Shown here in pieces: positions 55,917 through 64,000 of a DNA stretch of 64,000 bases. The stretch's first letter is position 1. Each line of letters starts with the position of its first letter. Location of the stretch: the NCBI RefSeq assembly GCF_003143975.1, contig NZ_QFVR01000004.1, positions 1 to 64,000 on the forward strand, in the 5' to 3' direction. The notes beneath the pieces are model-generated. The model was given only the letters and a program-made list of their open reading frames with translations, was not told the DNA's origin and did no database searches. This stretch comes from Kurthia sibirica (GTDB lineage: Bacteria > Bacillota > Bacilli > Bacillales_A > Planococcaceae). The translations under genes were made by a program, and so were the position numbers.

Positions 55917-56090
55917 TGTGATAGCCCTCCAGAGTTGTTCGACTCTGACAATTCTTCATCTCTTAAATGAAGAACCAGCGAAAGGAAGGTAGTATACCTC
56001 TCACTTCGGCAGTTTCCCCTTTCACGAATATTCATCGAGCTACTACGCTCTCCCATTCGCTACTATTGAAACCTGCACCTCTATCATCAC
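55917..56090 (-). ncRNA. Lysine riboswitch (L box)
   Basis: Minus-strand landmarks occur in order: GATAGAGGTGC, AGTAGCGAATGGGAGAG, GAAAGGGGAAACTGCCGAAG, the long stem ATTCTTCATC/GATGAAGAAT, and the closing GGGCTATCAC. P1 pairs GTGATGATAG with CTATCACAC. Lysine binding should favour the downstream terminator and lower lysC expression. A possible promoter (TTGTCT, 17 bases, TAAAGT) overlaps the uvrC end. Confidence 0.94.
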
Positions 56091-56145
56091 TATTTTCAGT
56101 GATTTAAATCACTATTACTTTAGCATAATATTTGGTAAAAGACAA

Positions 56146-57921
56146 TTATTTTCCGGAAAAATATTCAATTGCAGCATTAGCGAGATTTTCTGGTAATCCA
56201 CTAGCAATTAGTTGTTCTTTCGTTGCCTCTTTAATTTTCTTCATGGAGCCAAAATGTTTTAATAATTGCTGCTTCCGCTTCGGACCAATACCAGGTATAT
56301 TGTCAAGTTGTGACGTCAAAGCATTCTTTTCACGTAATTGACGATGAAAAGTAATGGCGAATCGGTGTACTTCGTCTTGAATACGCTGCAATAAATAAAA
56401 CCCTTCGCTATTACGTTTAAGCGGGATTTCTTGTGGAGGATTCCCATATAATAGTTGCGATGTTTTATGTTTATTATCTTTTGCTAAACCTGCAATTGGT
56501 ATATCTAAACCCAACTCATCTTCAATAATTTCACGTGCGACTTCCATTTGCCCTTTACCACCATCTGTCAATAAGAGATCCGGTAATGGCAATCCTTCTT
56601 TGACGACACGTGAATAGCGGCGACGAATTACTTCGCGCATCGCACCGTAATCATCATGGGCTGCTGCTGTAGTAATTTTGAATTTGCGATAATCCTTTTT
56701 ACGTGGGCGACCATCTTCAAAAACAACCATTGCAGATACTGTATCAGAGCCAAATATATGTGAATTATCAAAAGCTTCAATACGCAAAGGTGTTTGAATA
56801 TTCATCGCTTCACCTAGTTCTTCACAGGCACCGATTGTTTTTTGCTCTTGACGTTGTAATATTTGAAATTTCTCATCAATTTTTAATTGGGCGTTTTTCG
56901 TCGCTAAATCTAGTAAATCTTTTTTATGACCACGATGAGGTGTCGTAACCTTTGTTTTTAATGCTGCCTTTAATAATTCCACGTCTATATGTTTAGGTAC
57001 GATCACCTCATTTGGTTGAAGATGATTGGCCTCTTCATAAAAACGAGCAACGAATGTTAAAAACTCCTCCTGCGGGTCAATGTAGGTCGGGAATAATGAC
57101 ACATCCCTCTCAATCATCTTCCCTTGACGTATGAAGAATACTTGCACACACATCCAGCCTTTGTCGACTGCATAACCAAACACATCACGATTTGTAAAAT
57201 CACTCGTCGTAATCTTCTGTTTTTCCATGACCGTTTCAATATTGATAATTTGATCGCGAAATTCTTTCGCACGCTCAAAATCAAGTTCTTCAGAGGCTAA
57301 CGTCATACGTTTAGTGAGCTGTTCTTTCACCGCTTCATGTCCACCATTTAAAAAATCCGAAATTTCCTTCACAATTTTGTCCATCGACTGCTCTGGAACC
57401 TCTTTCACACATGGTGCTAGGCACTGCCCCATATGATAGTATAAACAGACTCTTGGGGGCATTTTATCACATTTACGTAAAGGATAAATCCGGTCTAAAA
57501 GTTTTTTCGTTTCAGCAGCTGCAAACGCATTGGGGTAAGGGCCAAAATATTTTGCTCGATCTTTTTTCACTTTGCGTACGGTAAGAAGACGTGGATATTT
57601 TTCATTCGTTATTTTTAAATAGGGGTATGTTTTATCATCTTTTAACATAATATTATACTTTGGATCATGTAATTTTATTAAATTAAGTTCAAGTAAAAAT
57701 GCCTCAATATCACTGGATGTAACGATATAGTCAAAATCCTCAATTTCAGCAACTAAGCGCTGTGTTTTCGCATTATGTGCCCCAGTAAAATAAGAGCGCA
57801 CTCGATTTTTAAGCACTTTTGCCTTTCCGACGTAAATGACAATCCCTTGCCTATCCTTCATTAAGTAACAGCCAGAGTGGTCAGGCAATACAGCCAATTT
57901 TTCTTTTATACGATCATTCAT
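56146..57921 (-). CDS. uvrC: Excinuclease ABC subunit C
   Basis: Makes both incisions in nucleotide excision repair. Order: N-terminal GIY-YIG nuclease ([19 protein letters not shown]), cysteine-rich [16 protein letters not shown] motif (about 200-235), RNase-H-like nuclease with [11 protein letters not shown]-type [10 protein letters not shown], and C-terminal HhH pair ([19 protein letters not shown]). ATG at 57921 behind AAGGTG gives 591 residues. Its ribosome site immediately follows the trxA terminator. Confidence 0.97.
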   Translation of the reverse strand: MNDRIKEKLAVLPDHSGCYLMKDRQGIVIYVGKAKVLKNRVRSYFTGAHNAKTQRLVAEIEDFDYIVTSSDIEAFLLELNLIKLHDPKYNIMLKDDKTYPYLKITNEKYPRLLTVRKVKKDRAKYFGPYPNAFAAAETKKLLDRIYPLRKCDKMPPRVCLYYHMGQCLAPCVKEVPEQSMDKIVKEISDFLNGGHEAVKEQLTKRMTLASEELDFERAKEFRDQIINIETVMEKQKITTSDFTNRDVFGYAVDKGWMCVQVFFIRQGKMIERDVSLFPTYIDPQEEFLTFVARFYEEANHLQPNEVIVPKHIDVELLKAALKTKVTTPHRGHKKDLLDLATKNAQLKIDEKFQILQRQEQKTIGACEELGEAMNIQTPLRIEAFDNSHIFGSDTVSAMVVFEDGRPRKKDYRKFKITTAAAHDDYGAMREVIRRRYSRVVKEGLPLPDLLLTDGGKGQMEVAREIIEDELGLDIPIAGLAKDNKHKTSQLLYGNPPQEIPLKRNSEGFYLLQRIQDEVHRFAITFHRQLREKNALTSQLDNIPGIGPKRKQQLLKHFGSMKKIKEATKEQLIASGLPENLANAAIEYFSGK

Positions 57922-57937
57922 GATTATCACCTTCAAA

Positions 57938-57969
57938 AAAACCGAATCCCTCTAGAAGGATCCGGTTTT
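57938..57969 (-). terminator. Intrinsic terminator after trxA
   Basis: Stem AAAACCG/CGGTTTT with inner ATCC/GGAT and a T-run on the minus strand. Confidence 0.8.
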
Positions 57970-57994
57970 GGAATGTAAGACTGACAAGCTTATA

Positions 57995-58309
57995 TTAAGC
58001 GTGTTTAGCAAGTAACTCAGCAAGCGCTTCTTTTGGTTGGAAACCTACTGTTTTATCAACTGGTTCGCCATCTTTAAATACCAATAAAGTTGGGATTGAC
58101 ATAATGCCGAATTGAGCAGCTGTTTGTTGGTTTTGATCAACGTCTACTTTGACAATTTTCGCTTTACCAGCTAAGTCTGTATCTAGTTCTTCAAGAACTG
58201 GAGCGATCATTTTACAAGGTCCGCACCAAGTAGCCCAAAAATCTACTAATACTACGCCTTCTGCGATATCTTCTGTGAATGTTGAATCTGTTGAATGTAC
58301 AATTGCCAT
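57995..58309 (-). CDS. trxA: Thioredoxin
   Basis: A 104-residue disulfide reductase with active site WCGPCK (C29, C32) and the cis-proline loop [11 protein letters not shown] behind AAGGAGG. Sits between etfA and uvrC as in B. subtilis, with an extra amidohydrolase gene inserted before it. Confidence 0.97.
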   Translation of the reverse strand: MAIVHSTDSTFTEDIAEGVVLVDFWATWCGPCKMIAPVLEELDTDLAGKAKIVKVDVDQNQQTAAQFGIMSIPTLLVFKDGEPVDKTVGFQPKEALAELLAKHA

Positions 58310-58467
58310 AATTAAATTTCCTCCTTATATAAACCCTATGCTAGGATTATAGCATGTTACGTAGGTACGTGCGAAAAAAATGCCTACAGTTTTATTTTTC
58401 TTGCAAAACTTAGTCTTATCGCTATTTCTCACACTTACTTTAAACTGAAATTTCACCGCTATTTATT

Positions 58468-59430
58468 CTATTTTAGGTGAATTATATCTAAATTAAATAA
58501 CTTCGCTGCATTTTTATAGTAAAACTTCTCTTTCACTTCTTTTTCCAATGGCCATTTTTCAATATCTTCAAGTAACTCCTTTATTGGTATACCTTTAGAT
58601 AGCCAATTCGAGCCAAATAATAGCTGATCTTGAAGCGACGTATTTGCATATTGAAAAAAAAGCGCCAAACTACTAGCGGAAACATTGATATGTTGTGGTT
58701 TGAGTGCAGTAGAATCAATATATAAATTATCAAATTTTAATAATAACATAACCAAATCTTCCATCCACGGCCATCCCCCTTGACCGGCAATTATTTTTAA
58801 ACATTTAAAATCCATCAATGGTGCTTCTAAATGTCTAGGATGATCAATAAAAACAGAGGTCTCTTTATAATAATTTATCGAAGAATGAATCCAAATTGGT
58901 TTTTCTAAAGCTTCGCATATTTCATAAAGAGGATAGTATCGTTTATCGTCAGCTGCTATACCATGATCATAGGGTGTAATAACGACTGCATCATACCCTT
59001 GTTTTGTTAGAGCATGCTTTACTATTTGTAAACTATTTTCTTTATGTGGATTAAAACCTGCAAAACCTATAAATTCACGCGGGTAAGTAGCTAATATGGT
59101 GGCCACTTCACTATGGTCCACCGGCTTATCATTTTTTGAACGATCACTATCTAAGTTATGAATAGCATGATATTGAATATTCGATTCTTTTAATAACATC
59201 CTAAAATTTTCGATTGAATAGATTGAATCCAATTCCTTAAATAATTGAATTAATACCGACTTTAACGAATTACTTTGTAATCGTCTTTGAAATTCAGTTG
59301 CTTCCCAGCCAGCTAATTTTGTCCAGCTTGGTATATGGCGCTGAATATAGTCGACATTTTTCATTTCAACCTCTGTAACGTCACCAAACTGCATTTGCGG
59401 CAAAGTGTTCGATACATCAATAATAAACAT
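58468..59430 (-). CDS. Amidohydrolase-family (COG2159) protein
   Basis: A 320-residue TIM-barrel metal-dependent hydrolase-like protein. FIGFAGFNPHKEN, IWIHSSINYY, LKIIAGQGGWPWMEDLV and FGSNW correspond to the amidohydrolase_2 strands, ending in the usual NAAKLFNL. The N-terminal metal HxH is replaced by DVSNTLP, so metal binding may be altered or absent. ATG at 59430 behind AAGGGGTG; a 63-codon upstream extension runs through the etfA terminator. Substrate unknown; it is an insertion relative to the etfA-trxA order in B. subtilis. Confidence 0.75.
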   Translation of the reverse strand: MFIIDVSNTLPQMQFGDVTEVEMKNVDYIQRHIPSWTKLAGWEATEFQRRLQSNSLKSVLIQLFKELDSIYSIENFRMLLKESNIQYHAIHNLDSDRSKNDKPVDHSEVATILATYPREFIGFAGFNPHKENSLQIVKHALTKQGYDAVVITPYDHGIAADDKRYYPLYEICEALEKPIWIHSSINYYKETSVFIDHPRHLEAPLMDFKCLKIIAGQGGWPWMEDLVMLLLKFDNLYIDSTALKPQHINVSASSLALFFQYANTSLQDQLLFGSNWLSKGIPIKELLEDIEKWPLEKEVKEKFYYKNAAKLFNLDIIHLK

Positions 59431-59531
59431 ACTAGCACCCCTTATAAATTGGTTCTTCAATACAGGCAACTTTGTTTTATGTATATACAACGAATAATTA
59501 TTGCTATCTTGATTTACTTTTAATAAAAAAT

Positions 59532-59568
59532 AAACCAAAAGGAAGCGTGCACACTTCCTTTTGGTTTT
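59532..59568 (-). terminator. Terminator after etfA
   Basis: A perfect 14-bp stem (AAACCAAAAGGAAG and complement) followed by a T-rich stretch on the minus strand. Confidence 0.85.
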
Positions 59569-59584
59569 TGTATAATTACATCGT

Positions 59585-60562
59585 TTACGCGTTAATTTTA
59601 AGTGCTTTAATTTCTTCAATTAACAATGGTACGACGTCGAATAGGTCGCCTACGATGCCATAGTCTGCTACTTTGAAAATATTCGCTTCTGGGTCTTTGT
59701 TGATTGCTACGATAATTTTCGAGTTAGACATACCTGCTAAGTGTTGAATTGCGCCTGAAATACCTGCTGCAATATATAAGTCTGGTGTAACAACTTTCCC
59801 TGTTTGACCAATCTGTAACGAATAGTCACAGTAATCAGCATCACAGGCTCCACGAGAAGCACCTACTGCACCACCTAATAACTTCGCTAATTCATGTAGT
59901 GGTTCGAAGCCTTCAGAACTTTTCACACCACGGCCACCAGCTACGACGACTTTTGCCTCAGATAAATCAACGCCATCCGTCGCTTTACGTACCACATTTT
60001 CTACGATTGTACGAAGGTTTGTAATATCTACTGTTAATTTTTCTGTCGAACCACCTTTACCTACTTGCTGATCTAGTGGTGCAATATTATTCGGGCGTAC
60101 TGTGATGAACAATGGTTTGCTATCAGACACGACGCGTTCGAATGCTTTACCAGAATAGATTGGACGAATAAATTCTGCTGAATCACCTGAACCTTCAATT
60201 GAAGTAACATCTGAGATTAGCCCTGTATCAAGACGACTTGCAACTTTAGGGGATAAATCCTTCCCTAATGCGGTATGACCAAAGACGATTGCATCTGGAT
60301 TTTCTTGCTCAACTACCGCTAGAAATGCTTGATTATAACCATCTGCAGTATAATATTTCAAATGAGGATGCTCGACGATTACGACACGATCTGCACCATA
60401 TTCAAATAGTTCATCTGCCACTGCTGAAACGTCTGAACCGAATAATGCTACAACTACTTCGCCACCTTCAGAAATGGTTTTTGCCGCACCGATTGCTTCG
60501 AATGAGACATTTCTTAAAGAATTATCACGTGTTTCTGCTAATACAACAACTTTTTTAGACAT
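59585..60562 (-). CDS. etfA: Electron transfer flavoprotein alpha subunit
   Basis: Pairs with EtfB to pass electrons from acyl-CoA dehydrogenases to the quinone pool. The C-terminal FAD domain carries GRGVKSSEGFEPLHELAKLLGGAVGASR and QIGQTGKVVTPDLYIAAGISGAIQH. 325 residues, last gene of the fadR-side cluster. Confidence 0.97.
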   Translation of the reverse strand: MSKKVVVLAETRDNSLRNVSFEAIGAAKTISEGGEVVVALFGSDVSAVADELFEYGADRVVIVEHPHLKYYTADGYNQAFLAVVEQENPDAIVFGHTALGKDLSPKVASRLDTGLISDVTSIEGSGDSAEFIRPIYSGKAFERVVSDSKPLFITVRPNNIAPLDQQVGKGGSTEKLTVDITNLRTIVENVVRKATDGVDLSEAKVVVAGGRGVKSSEGFEPLHELAKLLGGAVGASRGACDADYCDYSLQIGQTGKVVTPDLYIAAGISGAIQHLAGMSNSKIIVAINKDPEANIFKVADYGIVGDLFDVVPLLIEEIKALKINA

Positions 60563-60605
60563 ATGTTATTCCTCCAATCAAATATTCGTAGTATGAGTTT
60601 TAGTA

Positions 60606-61379
60606 CTAAATAACTTTAGCTTCAGAATGTAGTAGTGAAATTAGTTCTTTTGCTTGCTCTGCAATTTCGCCTTCTAATACGCGTCCAGCTTGTTTTTCAG
60701 CTGTTAAGAAAACTTCGACTGTTTTGATTTTCGGTTCAACATCATCTTCATCAAGATCAAGATCATCTAATTCTAACTCTTCAAGCGGTTTTTTCTTCGC
60801 CTTCATAATACCCGGTAATGATGGGTATCTTGGTTCATTCAATCCTTGTTGAGCTGTTACTAATAATGGTAGTGATGTTGTAAGCTCTTCAGAATCACCT
60901 TCCACATCGCGCACGATCTTCACATCGGTACCCGATAACTCGAAGCTTGTAATTGTTGTGACATAGTTAATGCCCAGTAGTTCAGCTAAGCGAGGCCCCA
61001 CTTGACCAGACCCACCATCAATCGCTACGTTACCACCAAAAATTAAATCTACTTCCTTGTCTTTTAAATATTCAGATAAAATTTTTGCAACAGAGAATTG
61101 ATCTAACGCTTCAACATCTTCTTCTGCATTAATTAATACTGCTTTATCTGCGCCCATAGCTAAAGCTGTGCGAAGTTGTTTTTCAGACTCATCATTACCA
61201 ATCGTAATAACCGTCACTTCTCCACCGGCACTATCACGTACTTTAATCGCTTCTTCAATCGCATATTCATCATATGGATTGATGATGAATTCAGCACCAT
61301 CTTCTTGAATTGAACCACCTGAAATTACAATTTTTTCTTCTGTGTCAAATGTTCTTTTTACTAAGACGTAGATATTCAT
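60606..61379 (-). CDS. etfB: Electron transfer flavoprotein beta subunit
   Basis: A 257-residue partner of EtfA with the AMP-binding fold. NPYDEYAIEEAIKVRD at the N-terminus and NVAIDGGSGQVGPRLAELLGI are conserved; the recognition loop that contacts dehydrogenases is the region after about 185. ATG behind GGGGGT. Confidence 0.97.
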   Translation of the reverse strand: MNIYVLVKRTFDTEEKIVISGGSIQEDGAEFIINPYDEYAIEEAIKVRDSAGGEVTVITIGNDESEKQLRTALAMGADKAVLINAEEDVEALDQFSVAKILSEYLKDKEVDLIFGGNVAIDGGSGQVGPRLAELLGINYVTTITSFELSGTDVKIVRDVEGDSEELTTSLPLLVTAQQGLNEPRYPSLPGIMKAKKKPLEELELDDLDLDEDDVEPKIKTVEVFLTAEKQAGRVLEGEIAEQAKELISLLHSEAKVI

Positions 61380-61402
61380 ATTTAGAGACCCCCTGAATAG
61401 TT

Positions 61403-62167
61403 TTATTTACCTTTAAAAATTGGTTGGCGTTTTTCGATAAAAGCTTCAATGCCTTCTTTTGCATCTGCCGATTTGAAAATCTCACCGAATGCTTGTGCTT
61501 CTGCATCGATGCCATCATAAAAGTTTTTTGCTTTTGAATAGGCCAATAGATCAATTGTTGCTTTCAAAGCTAATGGACTCTTTAATGCTATCTTTTTGGC
61601 GATTTTGAGCGTTTCAGCTAATAATTCTTCCTCTGGATATGCTGCAGTTGCTAAGCCTGCTGCAACAGCTTCTGAACCAGAGATTGCATCGCTTGTAAAC
61701 ATCATTTCGGCCGCTTTTGCGACACCGACATAACGTGGTAAGCGCTGCGTACCACCAAAGCCGGGAATAATGCCGAGAGAAAGCTCTGGTAAACCTAGCT
61801 TAGCTGTAGTGGAAACATAGCGAATATGACAGCTCATCGCTAGTTCCAAACCTCCACCTAATGCTGCGCCATGGATGGAAGCGATTACAGGTTTATTGGA
61901 ATTTTCAAGTCTTTCAAATAGCGCCTGTGCTTTAGCTGCATGGTCTTCTATAGAAGGAACCTGTAAAAATTCTTTAATATCTGCACCTGCTGAGAAAAAC
62001 CTACCCTCACCATGGATGACAACAACTCGAGTAGAATTATTGGCTTCAATACTGTTCATTGCTTCTTCGATTTCTCCGATTAAAGCTTGACTCATCGCAT
62101 TAGCAGGTGGTCTATTAATCGTAATAATCGAAACCCCTTCGTCCTCTGTCACACGTAAAAACTCCAT
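61403..62167 (-). CDS. fadB: Enoyl-CoA hydratase
   Basis: A 254-residue crotonase-fold enzyme hydrating trans-2-enoyl-CoA in beta-oxidation. Oxyanion-hole residues are in AGADIK and GAALGGGLEL; the catalytic glutamates are in ELSLGIIPGFGGTQRLPR. It corresponds in place to the B. subtilis gene called fadB (monofunctional), not to the large E. coli FadB. Confidence 0.93.
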   Translation of the reverse strand: MEFLRVTEDEGVSIITINRPPANAMSQALIGEIEEAMNSIEANNSTRVVVIHGEGRFFSAGADIKEFLQVPSIEDHAAKAQALFERLENSNKPVIASIHGAALGGGLELAMSCHIRYVSTTAKLGLPELSLGIIPGFGGTQRLPRYVGVAKAAEMMFTSDAISGSEAVAAGLATAAYPEEELLAETLKIAKKIALKSPLALKATIDLLAYSKAKNFYDGIDAEAQAFGEIFKSADAKEGIEAFIEKRQPIFKGK

Positions 62168-62234
62168 TGTTTCTCCCCCTTTGTAATCACTCTATGTAAT
62201 AAAGAGTAGGGAGAAAATTACTCCCATACTCATT

Positions 62235-62816
62235 TTACGCTTTTATGCCATTTAATAACAATTGATATACCTTAGAAGCTTGAGAATTTAGGTCGAATTT
62301 GTGATCCTTCATTACCCATGAGGTTGTCACTTCATCAATTGTTCCAAATATTAATTGACGGGCTAATCGTATATCCATCTCTTTTGAGAAGGCGCCACTT
62401 TCTACACCTTCAACCAATATAGCATCTAGTTGATCTAAATATTCTTTAAGAATAGAGTTGATTTGTAGGCGTAAATCTTTATTGGACTGTCTCAATTCAA
62501 GCTGCGTTACGCGAGATAAAAAAGTATCATTTGATAATACTTTAAAATGATTTTCTATCATCAATCGGAGTTTTTCAGAAGGCGTCGTATCCTCTTGAAT
62601 AATTTCCTGTAGGTTTTCGATAAATAATGACATTTTCTCTTGGAATACAGAAATCAAAATATCTTCTTTATTTTTAAAGTATAGATAGATTGTTCCGTCT
62701 GCCACGCCTGCTTGTTTTGCAATTTTAGATACTTGTGCTTGGTGATAACCATTATCTGCTATCACAATTACTGCTGCATCTACAATTTGTTTGTACTTTG
62801 GTTTTTCTTTTTTCAC
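62235..62816 (-). CDS. fadR: TetR-family fatty-acid degradation repressor FadR
   Basis: A 193-residue regulator: N-terminal helix-turn-helix IVDAAVIVIADNGYHQAQVSKIAKQAGVADGTIYLYFKNKEDIL (about 11-54) and a helical acyl-CoA-binding C-domain. B. subtilis FadR (YsiA) is released from DNA by long-chain acyl-CoA. Start is GTG behind GGTGG. A consensus FadR palindrome lies directly upstream. Confidence 0.95.
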   Translation of the reverse strand: MKKEKPKYKQIVDAAVIVIADNGYHQAQVSKIAKQAGVADGTIYLYFKNKEDILISVFQEKMSLFIENLQEIIQEDTTPSEKLRLMIENHFKVLSNDTFLSRVTQLELRQSNKDLRLQINSILKEYLDQLDAILVEGVESGAFSKEMDIRLARQLIFGTIDEVTTSWVMKDHKFDLNSQASKVYQLLLNGIKA

Positions 62817-62842
62817 ATTGTCACCACCAATAACCCTAAATA

Positions 62843-62860
62843 TGAATGATTATTCATTCA
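62843..62860. promoter_or_regulatory. FadR operator
   Basis: TGAATGATTATTCATTCA is a perfect 7-4-7 palindrome matching the B. subtilis FadR consensus. It sits immediately downstream of the fadR -10, where it would block transcription and autoregulate. Confidence 0.9.
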
Positions 62861-62866
62861 CTTATT

Positions 62867-62895
62867 ATAATAGTATTTAAGTGTAGTAATGTCAA
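62867..62895 (-). promoter_or_regulatory. Sigma-A promoter of fadR and downstream genes
   Basis: On the minus strand TTGACA (62890-62895), a 17-base spacer and TATTAT (62867-62872), just after the lcfA stop and upstream of the FadR operator. Confidence 0.75.
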
Positions 62896-62910
62896 GTATT
62901 TTGATCATCT

Positions 62911-64000
62911 TTACACTTGTTGTTGTTTCTCTTTTTCTTCATCAATTAATGTTCTTCTTAATATTTTGCCGACCGCTGTTTTTGGCAGCTCATTTCTAAA
63001 CTCATATATACGAGGTACTTTATATGACGCAAGACTCTTACGACTAAATGTATTCAGTTCACCTTCCGTAATCGTTGATCCTTCTTTTAAAACGATAAAA
63101 GCTTTTACGGTTTCTCCACGATATGGATCCGGTACACCAACTACTACACACTCGACAATATCTGTATGTTCATATAATACTTCTTCCACTTCTCGTGGAT
63201 AAATATTAAAACCACCGGCAATGATGACATCTTTTTTACGATCAACAACATAGAAAAAACCTTCATCATCCATATAACCAAGATCCCCCGTTAATAACCA
63301 ACCATCTTTTAAAGTCATCTCTGTATCTTCTGGACGATTCCAATAGCCTTTCATAACTTGTGGGCCTTTTACCGCGATTTCACCGATTTCACCGTTTGGT
63401 ACTTGCTCCGTTGTACCGTCGGCAAATATTCGTGAATCTGTATCTGGCCACGGAATACCGATCGAGTTTTTACGTCGAATATCCTCATAGACAAGATTGG
63501 CATGTGTTACTGGAGAAGATTCTGTTAATCCGTACCCTTCAACGAGTTTGCCACCTGTCAACTCTTCAAATTTTTCTTGTACTTCAGCTGGTAATGAAGC
63601 TGAACCACTAATACATGCTTTAATAGAAGATAAATCGTATTTTGTAATATTCGGATTATTTATGAGACCAATATAAATAGTTGGTGCTCCAGGGAATAAT
63701 GTCGGTTTTTGCTTTTCAATCGTCTTTAATACGGTCTCGCTATCAAATTTCGGTAAGAGGATCATTTTGGCATTTTTTAAGATGCTTAATAATAGCACAG
63801 TCGTCATACCATATACATGGAAAAATGGCAGTACACCCAAAATCGACTCATCATCGCCTCTAGAATCTGTCAACCATACTTCACACATTCTTACATTTGC
63901 TACGAGATTTTTATGCGTCAACATAACCCCTTTTGGAAAACCAGTCGTACCGCCAGTATATTGTAGTAATGCGACGTCCTCTTCACAATTGAAATCTAAT
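62911..64000 (-). CDS. lcfA: Long-chain fatty-acid--CoA ligase (partial, runs off right edge)
   Basis: Activates fatty acids to acyl-CoA with ATP, the entry to beta-oxidation. The frame continues to the window edge; the visible part has the AMP-binding P-loop YTGGTTGFPKGVML, GYGLTESSP, TGDLGYMDDEGFFYVVDRKKDVI and the C-terminal lysine region LPKTAVGKILRR. An internal ATG at 63924 is not the start, since the P-loop lies before it. About 363 C-terminal codons are present. Confidence 0.95.
   Translation of the reverse strand, partial: LDFNCEEDVALLQYTGGTTGFPKGVMLTHKNLVANVRMCEVWLTDSRGDDESILGVLPFFHVYGMTTVLLLSILKNAKMILLPKFDSETVLKTIEKQKPTLFPGAPTIYIGLINNPNITKYDLSSIKACISGSASLPAEVQEKFEELTGGKLVEGYGLTESSPVTHANLVYEDIRRKNSIGIPWPDTDSRIFADGTTEQVPNGEIGEIAVKGPQVMKGYWNRPEDTEMTLKDGWLLTGDLGYMDDEGFFYVVDRKKDVIIAGGFNIYPREVEEVLYEHTDIVECVVVGVPDPYRGETVKAFIVLKEGSTITEGELNTFSRKSLASYKVPRIYEFRNELPKTAVGKILRRTLIDEEKEKQQQV

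Noticed and set aside
59431-59619. 63-codon extension of the amidohydrolase gene
   Set aside because: It runs back through the etfA terminator and is lysine/arginine-rich noise; ATG at 59430 follows AAGGGGTG.

Overview
The window reads as chromosome of a low-GC Gram-positive rod of the order Bacillales, most likely a Planococcaceae member of the Solibacillus/Lysinibacillus type. This is inferred from codon and base composition, strong GGAGG ribosome sites, frequent TTG/GTG starts and gene order. Three blocks follow the Bacillus subtilis order: ysoA-tig-clpX-lonA-engB-hemAXCDBL; sdhCAB-ysmA-ysmB-racE-rdgB-ysnB; and lcfA-fadR-enoyl-CoA hydratase-etfBA-trxA-uvrC-lysC-yslB. Several B. subtilis members are missing (lonB, gerE, gerM, rph).

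Left part (1-16 kb): heme synthesis from glutamyl-tRNA to uroporphyrinogen III (hemA, X, C, D, B, L), with a precursor branch to siroheme (precorrin-2 dehydrogenase) placed just upstream. Then come the protein quality-control genes lonA, clpX and tig, and a D-Ala-D-Ala carboxypeptidase that seems to lack a signal peptide. 16-28 kb: NADH dehydrogenase with its DUF1641 partner, an Rrf2 regulator with an AbrB-type membrane protein, tRNA-Arg(CCU), a serine/threonine symporter, the oxygen sensor HemAT, malate:quinone oxidoreductase, a pyridoxal kinase-like enzyme and a Fur-controlled siderophore-binding lipoprotein.

Middle accessory part (28-46.7 kb): a DNA alkylation-repair protein, then a striking modular repeat (a structured leader of about 110 bp plus 21-bp tandem units; three modules at 29.0-29.75 kb and two more at 50.0-50.4 kb). 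Next are a short-chain dehydrogenase, a cobalamin riboswitch with only a 58-codon gene behind it, and a MerR/B12-domain (LitR/CarH-type) regulator divergent from a five-gene carotenoid operon (two desaturase-family oxidoreductases, CruF-like hydratase, acyltransferase, glycosyltransferase). A YibE/F pair and a mupG-murQ-murP-murR cell-wall recycling operon follow. A broken tyrosine integrase lies beside tRNA-Arg(UCU).

Right part (46.7-64 kb): housekeeping genes for nucleotide clean-up, glutamate racemase and succinate dehydrogenase, lysine-riboswitch-controlled aspartokinase, UvrC, thioredoxin, and the FadR-controlled fatty-acid degradation cluster, which runs off the right edge inside lcfA.

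The most unusual items are the modular leader/21-bp repeat family, whose leader shows covarying hairpins, and the pairing of a B12-domain photoreceptor-type regulator with carotenoid genes about 1 kb from an apparently orphan cobalamin riboswitch.
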